This document shows, piece after piece, positions 9,367-18,424 of a DNA stretch of 64,000 bases (position 1 is the first letter of the stretch; each line of letters starts with the position of its first letter). Source of the DNA: CAIQJJ01 sp049325275 (GTDB taxonomy: Bacteria > Chloroflexota > Anaerolineae > Anaerolineales > UBA4823); contig JBMOLU010000001.1 of the NCBI GenBank assembly GCA_049325275.1, positions 248,001-312,000 of the forward strand. The letters run 5' to 3'. Below the pieces are notes generated by a model, which was not told the origin of the DNA, did no database searches, and worked only from the letters and a program-made list of their open reading frames with translations. The translations under genes and the position numbers were made by a program.

Positions 9367-10910
9367 TAGGGCGCCTGCACACGCAGCGTGTATGCGTTGT
9401 AATTATAGTTTCCGGCGGCGTAGATATAGAGGTAATACCAGCCCGCAGGGGCGTCGTACTCGATACGGAACGGCGGTTCATAATCGCGGGCAACTTCACC
9501 GCCGGCGACAGGAGTCTGGTAATAAAGCAACACCTGTGCACCGTGAGCGGTATAGCTATCGAGGGTAATTGCCAGAGTGGTGGGATCGGCTACATAAAAC
9601 GAGAAATAATCTTTGGCATCGTCGGGATAGCCGTAATAGTCCTGCCCAAAATGTAACGGACCGTTGGCATGCCGGTAATCGTCGTTTGGCTCGGCTTCCC
9701 ACGGGCCATCGAAATAAGCCGTGTAGTTACGCAAGGCCAGCGGGAGGTGTATCACTCTGGAAGCGGCAACGGTCGTGACCGTAAACGTGGGGGAGGGCCG
9801 TGTGGAAGTAGGCGTGAACGTAGGCGTGGATGTGGAAGTAGGCGTGGCGGTTAGGCTGACTGTACGCGTCGGGGTACGTGTGGGCGTAGGGGTTGGCTCA
9901 TAGACTTCCAGGACAGCCATCCCCATGTTCTCATCGGCAAGATAAATATAGTTTCCAGAGACGAACAAATCCCTGGCATTCCCCGATGTATCGTAGAACG
10001 CAGCTTCAACGGGGCTTTCAGGGTTGGAAACATCGATCACGCGCAAGCCGCTGCCGCCGTCGGCAACATAGGCATAGCCTCCCGAAACAGCGACCCGCAG
10101 CGCCGTGCCGGGTGTATCGCGAAAACCGACCTCGGAGAGGTTATAAGGATCGGCAACGTTGATAATGCGCAAACCGCTGCTGCCATCGGCCACGTAGGCA
10201 TAGTTTCCGGCAACGGCGACGTCTCTCGCATCGACAGTATCGTAAGCGTCCGTTTCGTTGGGGGACGCCGGGGATGAAATTTCGTAGACGTGCAGCCCGC
10301 TAGCGCCGTCGGCCAGGTAAACGCGACCGCCAGCAACGGCCACACCATACGCATAGCCGGGCGTATCCCGGTTGACGCCACCTGTCGGCGAGTCCGGGTT
10401 AGAAACATTCACCACGCGCAGCCCGTAACTGCCCTGGGCGGCGTAAACGTAGCTTCCTGAAACGGCCAGGGCTTCAAAGTTGGATTGCTGGCCGCAACAT
10501 GATCCGCGCAGCACAGGGTCGTTCACATTCGAAATGTCGACCGAAAGGAACTGCGAGTAATATTCGTATCCTAAATAGGCGTAGTTTCCTGCGAGGGCAA
10601 CTTCGAATACCTTCCCGGACCCGGCAGTCGTAAGGCTTTCACTGCTAAGGCGAATCGGGTACATCGGATTGCCGACATCGGCAATATCCAACAGCGTGTG
10701 GCAGCCTAAAAAAGTGCGCCCGGACTGATAGGCAACCGCGTAGACGGTGCCACAGGTTCCATACTGGCCGATAAGCCGCACGTTGCGGTGCACCGCCCGT
10801 GGCGGAACGGCCAACGAGCGCTTCGGAGAGAACAAAGTCGAAGAAACACCCAGACAGACAAGCACCAGGATAAGCACCCTTCGAACGAGCAAAGCGGAAT
10901 GTATTTTCAT
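9366..10910 (-). CDS. Secreted LVIVD-repeat beta-propeller protein 3
   Basis: A 514-aa paralogue, first in transcription order. Signal segment LLVRRVLILVLVCLGVSSTLF, then six to seven LVIVD repeats (for example AYVADGSSGLRIINVADP, AYVADGGSGLRVIDVSNP), a Thr/Pro linker, HLPLALRNYTAYF and the shared PPC-like end (EAEPNDDYRHANGPLHF). GAGGAAA three bases before the ATG at 10910 is a clear ribosome site. The 220-base gap to the next paralogue holds two interspersed repeat fragments, so the three genes may not form one uninterrupted transcript. Binding target unknown. Confidence 0.8.
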   Translation of the reverse strand: MKIHSALLVRRVLILVLVCLGVSSTLFSPKRSLAVPPRAVHRNVRLIGQYGTCGTVYAVAYQSGRTFLGCHTLLDIADVGNPMYPIRLSSESLTTAGSGKVFEVALAGNYAYLGYEYYSQFLSVDISNVNDPVLRGSCCGQQSNFEALAVSGSYVYAAQGSYGLRVVNVSNPDSPTGGVNRDTPGYAYGVAVAGGRVYLADGASGLHVYEISSPASPNETDAYDTVDARDVAVAGNYAYVADGSSGLRIINVADPYNLSEVGFRDTPGTALRVAVSGGYAYVADGGSGLRVIDVSNPESPVEAAFYDTSGNARDLFVSGNYIYLADENMGMAVLEVYEPTPTPTRTPTRTVSLTATPTSTSTPTFTPTSTRPSPTFTVTTVAASRVIHLPLALRNYTAYFDGPWEAEPNDDYRHANGPLHFGQDYYGYPDDAKDYFSFYVADPTTLAITLDSYTAHGAQVLLYYQTPVAGGEVARDYEPPFRIEYDAPAGWYYLYIYAAGNYNYNAYTLRVQAP

Positions 10911-10945
10911 GGGTTTCCTCGGTGCGCATGTTTCCTGCGCGGCAT

Positions 10946-11020
10946 GCTTGCTTTGATGGTGGGAAGAGCGGGCACTCTTGCGCTGCGTTGTAGCCCGGGC
11001 ATAAATGCCCGGGCGGGGGA
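10946..11020. repeat. CCCGGGC-type interspersed element, reverse orientation
   Basis: GTAGCCCGGGCATAAATGCC and CGGGCGGG at 10990-11016 form the same perfect hairpin found at 37438-37459, in the opposite orientation, and the flanking GGGAAGAGCGGGC matches sequence near 37530. It lies in the gap between the kinase and the first LVIVD gene. Confidence 0.6.
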
Positions 11021-11024
11021 GGCG

Positions 11025-11096
11025 GGAACTTCCATAAGGGTAGATGACGCCTGTTTCTCACCGGCAAAGTGCGGCACACCTTGCTTTAGGCAGCCT
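11025..11096. repeat. Partial copy of the ~105-bp inverted-repeat element
   Basis: ACTTCCATAAGGGTAGATGA, CGCCTGTTTCTCACCGGCAA and AGTGCGGCACACCTTG align with the reverse complement of the 44153-44262 copy. The copy stops at the 3' end of the kinase gene. Confidence 0.5.
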
Positions 11097-12824
11097 CTAA
11101 GGCGGCGGCGGCGTGGGTTCGTCGGTTGGCTCGAGGGGCGGCGGCTCGGTGTCATCCGGTATGGGGGAGGTCGGTGTAGGGAGAGGGGCCGTCGGCACGA
11201 CAGGCTTATCGTCATCATCGTCCGGTGGGCTGGTATAAACCGGCGTAACCCGCCGGGTGGGCACCAACGTACGGGTGGAGGGTGTGCTGCTCGCCGTAAC
11301 CGTGGGCGTGCGGGTGCGTGTTGGGGTGGCCGTAAAGGTGCGCGTGGCCGTCGCCGTCGGGGTAAACGTGCGGGTGGGCGTGCGCGTCGGCGTCGCGGTT
11401 GGCGTATTTGTTTTCGTCGGCGTGGCTGTCAGGGTAGCCGTCCAGGTTGGCGAGGTGGTTGCCGAAGCGGTTATCGTCTGGCTGAGGACCAGGCTGAGAT
11501 CGGGGGTCTGGGTTGGGAGGCTGGTGCGGGTAGCGGATGCCGTGATGCTTGGCGTACGGGATGGGGTAAACGACGGCGTGAGCGTTGCGGTAAGAGTGGG
11601 GGATGGCGTGATGGTCACGGTCGGCGTGGCCGTGTTGAAATAGGCGGACATCGATGCAAAAGGCCCCTGGCCGGCAACGCCCAAAAAGAGCAGGCTGCTA
11701 CCCAGGCCGATCACCGTCGCCAGGGCCAGCATCTTGACAAAGCCAGGCAAGCGATTCACCAGTGTGGCAAGTGCGTGCCAGGAGAACACGGGGAATTGCC
11801 TGGGGTTTGCCTGCTGCGGCTGCGAATCCGGTAGGCCGTCCACCTGGGTTACGGGATGGACTTCAAGTTCGGTGGCCGTCAAGGCGTCTACCGGAGGATG
11901 GACAGGTCCGGCTTCACCGATGGTGGCGGTTGATGTAGCCAGGACCGCTGCCGGCTCGACCACTGCGGTACCGCCATCTTGCTCCTGGGCAAATTCCGGT
12001 TCCAACCCGCTGGCGATCACCTCCAATGCGTCGGCAAAGGCCATCATCGTCGGATAGCGTTGATCAGGCTCTTTGGCCAGGGCGGTAAACAGGATGCGCT
12101 CGATAAAGGGCGGAATTTCTGCAACGAACTCGTGCGGCGAAGGCAAGGGTTGGGTGATGTGCTTGAGCATGACGGCCATGGGCGTGTCGGCGTCGAAGGG
12201 TGAACGGCCGGTGATCATCTCGTAGTAGACCACTGCCAGGCTGTAAACGTCCGCGCGCGCATCGGCCGGCTTCCCGAGTCCCTGTTCCGGCGCCATGTAC
12301 GCTGGCGTGCCAATGCTTTCGCCCGTGCCCGTCAGGTGAATGGAAGCTTCTTTATCCAGCAGACGGGCAATCCCAAAATCGCTTAAAATCACATCGCCCG
12401 AGGGGGTCAGGAGCAGGTTGGCCGGTTTCAGATCGCGGTGGACGATGCCGCGCTGGTGAGCGTACTCCAAGGCGCGCGCTACGGGCAGCAGCATGCGAGC
12501 CGCTTTGACCCAGGGCATCGGCTTTCCCATCAGGCCCTTCAACGTTCCCCCGGCGATGTACTCCATAACCAGGTAAGGCTGATTGTTGTGCGTACCGTAA
12601 TCGAGCACGCGCACGATATTCGGGTGGGTCAGCTGGGCGACGGCTTTGGCCTCACGCTCGAAGCGCTTGAGGAATTTCGCGCTGTGTTCGAAACCGGGTA
12701 AGATCAATTTCACGGCAACGGGGCGATTGAGGCGTTCGTCGTAACCGCGATAGACGTTCGACATGCCACCTTTGCCGAGCAGCGCCTTGATTTGATAACG
12801 TTGCCCAATTACTTCACCGATCAA
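11097..12824 (-). CDS. Membrane Ser/Thr protein kinase (PknB-type) with Thr/Pro-rich outer tail
   Basis: A 575-aa Hanks-type kinase. The glycine loop (LLGKGGMSNVYRG) is near 15-27, the VAVK lysine at 39, the catalytic HRDLKPAN near 130, DFG and APE follow (LSDFGIARLL, GTPAYMAPEQG). A transmembrane segment lies at about 363-385 (KMLALATVIGLGSSLLFLG). The remainder outside the cell is almost wholly Thr/Pro/Ser (TPTPT linkers, a DDDDD run), with no PASTA or other sensor domain. I chose the TTG at 12824, nine bases after GAGGAG; an in-frame GTG at 12878 would add 18 unlike residues. It may phosphorylate ligands of the FHA protein at 4755-5783, but that is inference from proximity. Confidence 0.88.
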   Translation of the reverse strand: MIGEVIGQRYQIKALLGKGGMSNVYRGYDERLNRPVAVKLILPGFEHSAKFLKRFEREAKAVAQLTHPNIVRVLDYGTHNNQPYLVMEYIAGGTLKGLMGKPMPWVKAARMLLPVARALEYAHQRGIVHRDLKPANLLLTPSGDVILSDFGIARLLDKEASIHLTGTGESIGTPAYMAPEQGLGKPADARADVYSLAVVYYEMITGRSPFDADTPMAVMLKHITQPLPSPHEFVAEIPPFIERILFTALAKEPDQRYPTMMAFADALEVIASGLEPEFAQEQDGGTAVVEPAAVLATSTATIGEAGPVHPPVDALTATELEVHPVTQVDGLPDSQPQQANPRQFPVFSWHALATLVNRLPGFVKMLALATVIGLGSSLLFLGVAGQGPFASMSAYFNTATPTVTITPSPTLTATLTPSFTPSRTPSITASATRTSLPTQTPDLSLVLSQTITASATTSPTWTATLTATPTKTNTPTATPTRTPTRTFTPTATATRTFTATPTRTRTPTVTASSTPSTRTLVPTRRVTPVYTSPPDDDDDKPVVPTAPLPTPTSPIPDDTEPPPLEPTDEPTPPPP

Positions 12825-13190
12825 GTCTCTATTCTCCTCATTTAGAAATCCTCTGGTGTACACAAACAAAACAAACACACCCGGAAATGTATGCAGGAGT
12901 GTTTGTTGGTAGCGATATAAAAAAACAAAAATATTGATGACTGAGCATGTGCATCCCGCCCGAAGGAGGATGCTTCAATTGTATTAGAGGCATGGGGGGG
13001 TGTCAAGTTTCGGCCCGGATGAGTTTGTGATCTTGGGCGAAGTTAAAATCGTTGCGTTCGGAAAAAATATGCGTGTTCGTTATGCTTCCGAGCGGGTAAC
13101 CGGTTTCATACGCGTGAGTATAAAGGCAAGCCAGACGGTGTTCGAAAGCTTTACCGTTCGTCCCAAACCCACACCCCGCTTCAAGGTTTC
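12825..13190. other. Intergenic region before the ASKHA gene
   Basis: About 365 bases with no convincing gene. It holds an A/T-rich run near 12915-12945 and a GCATCC...GGATGC hairpin at 12951-12973. Two 64-codon open frames on opposite strands (13000-13197) lack ribosome sites and resemble nothing I know. Confidence 0.5.
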
Positions 13191-13219
13191 TTGACAAGAA
13201 TTTTCTTCCCTCCTATACT
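13191..13219 (+). promoter_or_regulatory. Sigma70-type promoter of the ASKHA gene
   Basis: TTGACA at 13191-13196, a 17-base spacer, and TATACT at 13214-13219. Transcription should begin near 13226, leaving a leader of about 17 bases containing AAAAGG before the GTG at 13243. Confidence 0.8.
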
Positions 13220-13242
13220 GCCAACATGAGAAAAGGTGCTGC

Positions 13243-15057
13243 GTGAATCTTGAAGTCGACTTCGAACCCATTGGGCGGCGTGTGGTTAGCAAACGCGGGG
13301 AGACCCTTCTGGCTGCCGCCCAACATGCCGGTATCGTGCTCAACGCCCCCTGCGGCGGGGAAGGCACCTGTGGGCACTGCGTGGTGCAGGTGGCGGACGG
13401 GCAAGTTTCGCCGCCCAACGGCATCGAGATGGATGCACTAGGCCACGCGCGTATAGCGGCCGGCCTGCGGTTGGCCTGCCAGACTGAGGTGTGGGGGATG
13501 GTACGCATTCACCTGCCCCCCGAGTCGCTCGCCACCGCCCAACGCACGCAAACCGAAGGCCACAACCTGCCCCTTGCGCTGTCCCCGGCAGTGCAAGCTA
13601 TCGAAATCACCGTCCCCCCACCCACTCTCGACGATCTGGATTCGGATGCGGCGCGCCTGCGCCGGGCGCTTCGCCTGCCCCATGCCAACATTCCCGTAGC
13701 GGTCTTGCGGGCGCTTCCTGAGGCGCTGCGCACGCATCCGTTTCGCCTGGCAGCCTGCGTGCGCCATTTGCAAGGACCGGATGCCTGTGTGGCAGGCCTG
13801 TACCCGCCCGGAACGCCGCCCCTGGGCCTGGCCGTCGACTTGGGAACCACCAAGCTGGCCGCCTATCTCGTCAACCTGGCCGACGGAGAAACCCTGGCCA
13901 CGGCCGGCGCGATGAACCCACAGATCGCTTTTGGCGAGGATGTCATGGCGCGCATCAACCACGCCACGGCCAGGCCGGCAGGAGGCGAGCAGCTACGGGC
14001 GGTAATCGTCGAAACGTTGAACGTGCTGGCCGATGATCTGTGCTCCCGAATCGGCCATACCGCCCGTGCGATTGTCGATGCCGTCATCGTCGGCAACACG
14101 GCCATGCACCACCTGCTGCTGGGACTGCCCGTAAAGCAACTGGGGGTTGCCCCTTACGTGCCTGCGGAAAGCGCCGCGCTCGATCTGGGCACCGGCGAGA
14201 TTGGCCTCGATTTTGCGCCGGGTGCGAACGTACACTTGCTACCCAATATTGCCGGGTTCGTGGGCGCCGATCACGTGGCGATGTTGCTGGGCGCCGGGAT
14301 GCTCGAACGCCCCGGGATCGTTTTGGGGATGGATATCGGCACCAACACCGAGATCAGCCTGATCGCCCACGGACAGCACTTTGCCTGTTCCACGGCATCC
14401 GGCCCGGCCTTCGAGGGGGCACACATCCGGTGCGGTATGCGCGCCGCAGCGGGGGCGATCGAGAAAGTAGCGATTCGGGCGGGCCAGATCAGCTTGCAAA
14501 CGATCGATCACCAACCCCCGGTGGGCTTGTGTGGATCGGGGATTCTCGACCTGGTGGCCGAAATGCGCAAAAGCGGGTTATTGCAAGCGCGCGGCGCCTT
14601 CAACCTGGCCGCTGACCCGGCCCGCATGCACCGGGACGAGCAAGGGGCGGTGTTCGTTTTGGTGGCCGCCGAGGAAAACAACGGCGTTGCGATCACCTTC
14701 AGCCGTAAAGACGTCAACGAAATCCAGCTCGCCAAAGGCGCCATGCGGGCGGGCATCGACATGCTACTGCAAAAGGCGAGGGTAGAAGAAAAAGACATTG
14801 ACACGGTGGTCATCGCCGGAGCCTTCGGCACGTACCTCGACGTGCAGAGCGGCATCGAAATCGGCATGTTCCCCAGGCTGGATGCGGCGCGCTTCGTGCA
14901 GGTGGGTAATGCCGCCGGGGTGGGGGCGCGCATGGCGCTGCTGTCGCTGGAAAAGCGCCAGCAGGCCAGCGAAATCGCCCGCCGGGTGGAGTACGTGGAA
15001 CTGACCACAGAAAAAGATTTCTCTTCTATTTACACAACAGCATTGATGTTGGAATAG
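13243..15057 (+). CDS. ASKHA-domain 2Fe-2S protein (RACo-like corrinoid activator)
   Basis: A 604-aa protein of the DUF4445/RACo family, which uses ATP and a ferredoxin-type cluster to re-reduce the cobalt of corrinoid methyltransfer proteins. The N-terminal 90 residues are a plant-type 2Fe-2S ferredoxin domain with Cys37, Cys43 and Cys46 (APCGGEGTCGHC) and Cys79. After a helical linker the ASKHA ATPase begins near 192 (LAVDLGTTKLAAYLV), with FVGADH, LGMDIGTNTEI and later IAGAFGTYLDV as phosphate-binding loops. Start GTG at 13243 follows AAGG and a consensus promoter. No corrinoid protein or methyltransferase lies in this window, so its partner is unknown; single-carbon or demethylation metabolism is inferred from the family. 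Confidence 0.85.
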   Translation: MNLEVDFEPIGRRVVSKRGETLLAAAQHAGIVLNAPCGGEGTCGHCVVQVADGQVSPPNGIEMDALGHARIAAGLRLACQTEVWGMVRIHLPPESLATAQRTQTEGHNLPLALSPAVQAIEITVPPPTLDDLDSDAARLRRALRLPHANIPVAVLRALPEALRTHPFRLAACVRHLQGPDACVAGLYPPGTPPLGLAVDLGTTKLAAYLVNLADGETLATAGAMNPQIAFGEDVMARINHATARPAGGEQLRAVIVETLNVLADDLCSRIGHTARAIVDAVIVGNTAMHHLLLGLPVKQLGVAPYVPAESAALDLGTGEIGLDFAPGANVHLLPNIAGFVGADHVAMLLGAGMLERPGIVLGMDIGTNTEISLIAHGQHFACSTASGPAFEGAHIRCGMRAAAGAIEKVAIRAGQISLQTIDHQPPVGLCGSGILDLVAEMRKSGLLQARGAFNLAADPARMHRDEQGAVFVLVAAEENNGVAITFSRKDVNEIQLAKGAMRAGIDMLLQKARVEEKDIDTVVIAGAFGTYLDVQSGIEIGMFPRLDAARFVQVGNAAGVGARMALLSLEKRQQASEIARRVEYVELTTEKDFSSIYTTALMLE

Positions 15058-15273
15058 GCGAGGGTTGCAGGCAAGATGCCTGAGTGAGGGAATTACTTTA
15101 GACTTACTTATCGCCAAATAATTTTCTCCTCATCTTTTTATTTCCCGGCAAGAGCAGGGCGGTCTATCATTGGAATTGCGCCAAACCGCTCCAGTATACG
15201 TGTCATAACACATGGCAAAGCCGGGACGTTCTACGCCAGTGAAATCTATCCAACCATCCAGGCCGAGTAGTCA

Positions 15274-16689
15274 TCACCCTGCTACTAACCTATCAAAAGC
15301 AATCGTGATGGTCGTTCCTTCATCTTTGCCCGCCGACTCGGCTGCGATCGTACCGTTTTGGGCCGCAACCAGCGCCTTGCAAATCGCCAGTCCGAGGCCC
15401 ATCTTGCCGGCGTTGCTGCCGCGCGATTTGTCGGCGCGGTAAAAGCGATCGAAGACGTAGGGCAGGTCCTCGGCGTCGATGCCGGCGCCGCTGTCTTTTA
15501 CCTGGAGTTGCACCCGGCCACCGTCCACGACGACCCGCAGGCAGATTTTCCCCCCTGCGGTCGTGTAACGCAGCGCGTTTTCGAGCAGGTTTTTGACGAC
15601 CTGTAGCATGCGGCCTTCGTCCACCGAGATGGCCGGCGCCGCTTCGGGCACGTCGAGCACCAAGGCCACCCCCTGCCGGGCAGCAATCGGCTGGTAGGCA
15701 TGGTAGAGGCGCTCGAACAAGTCGGTCGGCGATACCGGCTGAAACTGGATATCCAGGCCACCGGCTTCAACCTGCGCCAGGGTGGTCAGATCGCCGACCA
15801 GGCGGCGCAGGTGCTCGATCTCCGTCTTGATGATCTCGATGCGCTGCGGGGTGAGGGTGACTTCGTTTCCTTCCAGCATCTCGATATAACCGGAAATGAT
15901 TTGCAAGGGGGTGCTCAGATCGTGAGTGATGTCGGCGGTCAGGCGCTTGCGCTGCGCGTCTGCCCGGACGAGATCGGCGCTCATCTGGTTGAACGTGGCC
16001 GTCAGTTGGCCAAGCTCGTCAGACGATGTCACCGGCACCTGCTGGTCGAGGTCGCCGTGCGCCAACGCCTGCGAGGCCTGCGTGAGGCGGCGAATGGGTT
16101 GGAGCAGGCTGCCCGCCAGGAAAAATCCCATCGCCACCGCGGCCAGCACGCCGGCCAGAGCAGCCAGGCCAATCGCCAGGGTGGTGCGCTGCAAAAAGAG
16201 CCTTTCTTCGGCGCTGAGCTGGAATTCGAAACTGGTGTCTGGCAGGATCCAGGCAACGGTTTGACCGTCCACTTCGACGGCGATGCGCTGGCGCACCATT
16301 TCCTGGGGCACTGTTTGGCCCACGTCATAGCCGAACATCGGCATCAGGGCGCGATACTCGGTGTCGAGCAAGCCATGTACCCCGCGGATATCGCGCGTTC
16401 CGGGGAATTTTTCGGGCATGTCGGGCTGCGGATTCTCCTGCGGTGGGCGCTTCATGGGATAAAGCTGGATGTAGTAATCGAAGAAACCATCCAGGTTGCC
16501 GTTGAGGGTGTAGTAATCCTGCACAGCTTCTTTCATGCGCGCCGTCTGTTCTTCCACAACCAGGTTCATCAACGATTGCCCCGAAGTCAACCGGATGAGC
16601 GCCGAGACCACCAGCACGGTCAGCAGGGCCACGGCCAGGTAAGAAAGGATCATCTTCCCCTTCAAACTGCCTGCCAAGACTCTTTTCAT
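15274..16689 (-). CDS. Sensor histidine kinase (HAMP, HisKA, HATPase)
   Basis: A 471-aa membrane histidine kinase. A transmembrane segment at 13-34 and another near 168-195 (TLAIGLAALAGVLAAVAMGF) bound an outer sensor region of about 130 residues with no recognised domain. HAMP follows (QPIRRLTQASQALAHGDLDQ), then the phospho-acceptor His256 in ADITHDLSTPLQII, the N box (LLENALRYT), and G boxes (DSGAGID, GLGLAICKAL). The acceptor box has Ser-Thr-Pro where Arg-Thr-Pro is usual. Its ATG overlaps the stop of the response-regulator gene by four bases, so the two are translationally coupled. The genes downstream on the same strand belong to an envelope/polyphosphate cluster, a possible target. Confidence 0.9.
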   Translation of the reverse strand: MKRVLAGSLKGKMILSYLAVALLTVLVVSALIRLTSGQSLMNLVVEEQTARMKEAVQDYYTLNGNLDGFFDYYIQLYPMKRPPQENPQPDMPEKFPGTRDIRGVHGLLDTEYRALMPMFGYDVGQTVPQEMVRQRIAVEVDGQTVAWILPDTSFEFQLSAEERLFLQRTTLAIGLAALAGVLAAVAMGFFLAGSLLQPIRRLTQASQALAHGDLDQQVPVTSSDELGQLTATFNQMSADLVRADAQRKRLTADITHDLSTPLQIISGYIEMLEGNEVTLTPQRIEIIKTEIEHLRRLVGDLTTLAQVEAGGLDIQFQPVSPTDLFERLYHAYQPIAARQGVALVLDVPEAAPAISVDEGRMLQVVKNLLENALRYTTAGGKICLRVVVDGGRVQLQVKDSGAGIDAEDLPYVFDRFYRADKSRGSNAGKMGLGLAICKALVAAQNGTIAAESAGKDEGTTITIAFDRLVAG

Positions 16690-17390
16690 GTGGCCTCCAG
16701 GAAACGGTAACCGACGCCAAACACGGTTTCGATGTAATGTGGCTCGTTAAGATCGTCCATCAATTTCAGGCGCAGGTTGCGGATGTGAATTTTCAGGGTG
16801 GTTTCGGAACCCGTGTAGCCGTTTTCCATCAGGTGCATCGCCAGGGCTGCCCGGCGCACCACCTGCCCCGGCGCCTGCATCAGCACTTGCAGGATTTCGA
16901 ATTCGAGCGGGGTAAGTTCGACGGCCTTCCCCTGCCGCCTGACTTCGTGCTTGCTGCGATCCAGCGAGATGTCGCCAACCGCCAGGCACAGCGCATCGGC
17001 GCTCTTCGGCGCGGCGCGGCGCAGGACGGCGCGCATACGCACCAACAGTTCACGCAGGCGGAAGGGCTTCGTGATGTAATCGTCGGCGCCCAAGTCGAAG
17101 CCGCGCACTACGTCGGCTTCCTGCTGTTTGGCCGTGATCATGATCACGGGAATATCGTTGTTACGCCGCAGTTGGCTGATGAACTGGTAGCCATCCATAT
17201 GGGGCATCATGATATCGAGCAAAATCAGATCAGGGGCATACATATCGACGGCCTGCAGCGCCTCGCGTCCATCGGAAGCCGTCAGTACGTCGAAATCCTG
17301 GCTGCCGAGAAAATCGCTCAACAGCACCTGTACGTTTCTTGTATCGTCTACCACTAAAATTTTGCGTGTCATACGTTTATGGTGGGTCAT
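16686..17390 (-). CDS. OmpR/PhoB-family response regulator
   Basis: A 234-aa transcription factor. The receiver domain has Asp15, Asp16, the phospho-acceptor Asp59 (DLILLDIMMP) and the switch Lys (ITKPF). A winged-helix DNA-binding domain occupies the C-terminal 95 residues (VELTPLEFEILQVLMQAPGQ, VFGVGYRFLE). It partners with the overlapping kinase gene. The ATG at 17390 has GGAAG just upstream, a little close; an ATG at 17372 would begin MTRKILVVDD, the more usual N-terminus for the family, so the start is uncertain by six codons. Confidence 0.92.
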   Translation of the reverse strand: MTHHKRMTRKILVVDDTRNVQVLLSDFLGSQDFDVLTASDGREALQAVDMYAPDLILLDIMMPHMDGYQFISQLRRNNDIPVIMITAKQQEADVVRGFDLGADDYITKPFRLRELLVRMRAVLRRAAPKSADALCLAVGDISLDRSKHEVRRQGKAVELTPLEFEILQVLMQAPGQVVRRAALAMHLMENGYTGSETTLKIHIRNLRLKLMDDLNEPHYIETVFGVGYRFLEAT

Positions 17391-17763
17391 CGCTTCCGTG
17401 CCACGTAGAATCCGCCGCTGAACCGATCCATCGCTGACTGTTATGGGTTTTCCGGGTTGAGTGTGAAGAGTTCCCTTCCCGACGAAGCCGGGAGAGCCAC
17501 TATTATGAAGTAAATCCGCGGCGTCCCGTCATGACGATCTCTTGAGCTTCTGCTTGATCCGCATGACGATCGAGAAATGCGGGCACCCGTTTTCCGGTTG
17601 GTTCGTAGCCGTTATCGATCTAGTTTGTCGAGGAATGCACCAGATTCCCAGAAGATCATAACCTGCTTGTTCAAGGATCGCAATCTTCTCGGAAGCAGGA
17701 AGCAGCCAGGCGATCTCAGAAATTGCGATGGCACCAGCAGGCCGAAGAATCTCCTTTTTGAAA
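17391..17763. other. Intergenic region with one interspersed repeat
   Basis: About 370 bases between the response regulator and the DUF4956 gene. It holds the repeat at 17449-17500. An open frame on the minus strand (17529-17786) begins with TTG inside the DUF4956 coding region, has no ribosome site, and is not called. Confidence 0.5.
17449..17500. repeat. 50-bp interspersed hairpin repeat, copy 1
   Basis: Runs from TTCCGGGTTGAGTGTGAAGA to GAAGCCGGGAGAGCCAC. A copy about 90 percent identical lies at 18465-18517. Together they flank the DUF4956 gene in the same orientation. The core is a short hairpin (CCCGGC-gaa-GCCGGG in copy 2). Confidence 0.75.
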
Positions 17764-18402
17764 TCAATCGTCGTCGTCTTTACCAACTGTCAGCGTGTCA
17801 GGTACGGCGTTGTGCAGCCAGCCGTTCTGCGACCCTTCATCGTAGTAGACGATCAGGCTGGCTACGTCGTGAAGAAAGTCCACCTTACCAAGCACGATCC
17901 GTTTGATGGGCAGGCCGGTGCGGGCTTCCAGGTCGGCCTGTAGTTCGGCGCGGCGCTCCGGGCGGATCAACTCGATCTTTTCATACACCACCCGCTTGGA
18001 AGCTTCGTAGTGGAAGCCCCATTCCTTCTCCAGCACGAACAGGATCACCAGGACGGCCAGGTTGGCTGCCACCAACTGCGGCCAAAGCGAGCCGCTGATC
18101 CCGGCCGAGTTCATTACCGGCAAGGCGGCGATGATGAACAGATAGGTCATTTCACGGATGGGGATCGGGTCCGTGCGGTAGCGCAGGATCGAGAAGATGG
18201 CAAACAGGCCAAACCCCACACCGACCCCGATCTCGATGCGGTTCATAAAGCTCAACACCAGGTAAATGATTGTATTGAACGCCAGGAACGTGAACACATA
18301 GGGCTTGTTGTGGGTGGACGGATAATAGATCAAGCGTACCAGCAAAAAGGCCACAAGAAGGTTGAAGCCAAAGTTCAGCAAAAAAATACCCAGCTCACTC
18401 AT
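17764..18402 (-). CDS. DUF4956 membrane protein
   Basis: A 212-aa protein with four hydrophobic segments in residues 5-120 (LNFGFNLLVAFLLVRLIYY, YVFTFLAFNTIIYLVLSF, IGVGVGFGLFAIFSILRY, LAVLVILFVLEKEW) and a cytoplasmic C-terminal domain of about 80 residues ending in acidic GKDDDD. The FSILRYRTDPIPIREMTYLF stretch is the DUF4956 hallmark. AAGGAG six bases before the ATG fixes the start. DUF4956 genes are commonly found beside VTC-type polyphosphate polymerase genes, as here with the next gene upstream; a role in the same membrane complex is inferred. The gene is bracketed by two copies of a 50-bp repeat. Confidence 0.85.
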   Translation of the reverse strand: MSELGIFLLNFGFNLLVAFLLVRLIYYPSTHNKPYVFTFLAFNTIIYLVLSFMNRIEIGVGVGFGLFAIFSILRYRTDPIPIREMTYLFIIAALPVMNSAGISGSLWPQLVAANLAVLVILFVLEKEWGFHYEASKRVVYEKIELIRPERRAELQADLEARTGLPIKRIVLGKVDFLHDVASLIVYYDEGSQNGWLHNAVPDTLTVGKDDDD

Positions 18403-18424
18403 TCATAACTCCTTGGAAAATAAA

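Noticed and set aside
11240..11640. Minisatellite or CRISPR-like repeats in the kinase gene
   Set aside because: The repetition comes from codons of the Thr/Pro tail; units are irregular and without spacers.
13000..13197. 64-codon frames on both strands upstream of the ASKHA gene
   Set aside because: Neither has a ribosome site; the + frame runs into the promoter.
17529..17786. 85-codon minus-strand frame after the DUF4956 gene
   Set aside because: TTG start inside the DUF4956 coding region, no ribosome site, no recognisable domain.
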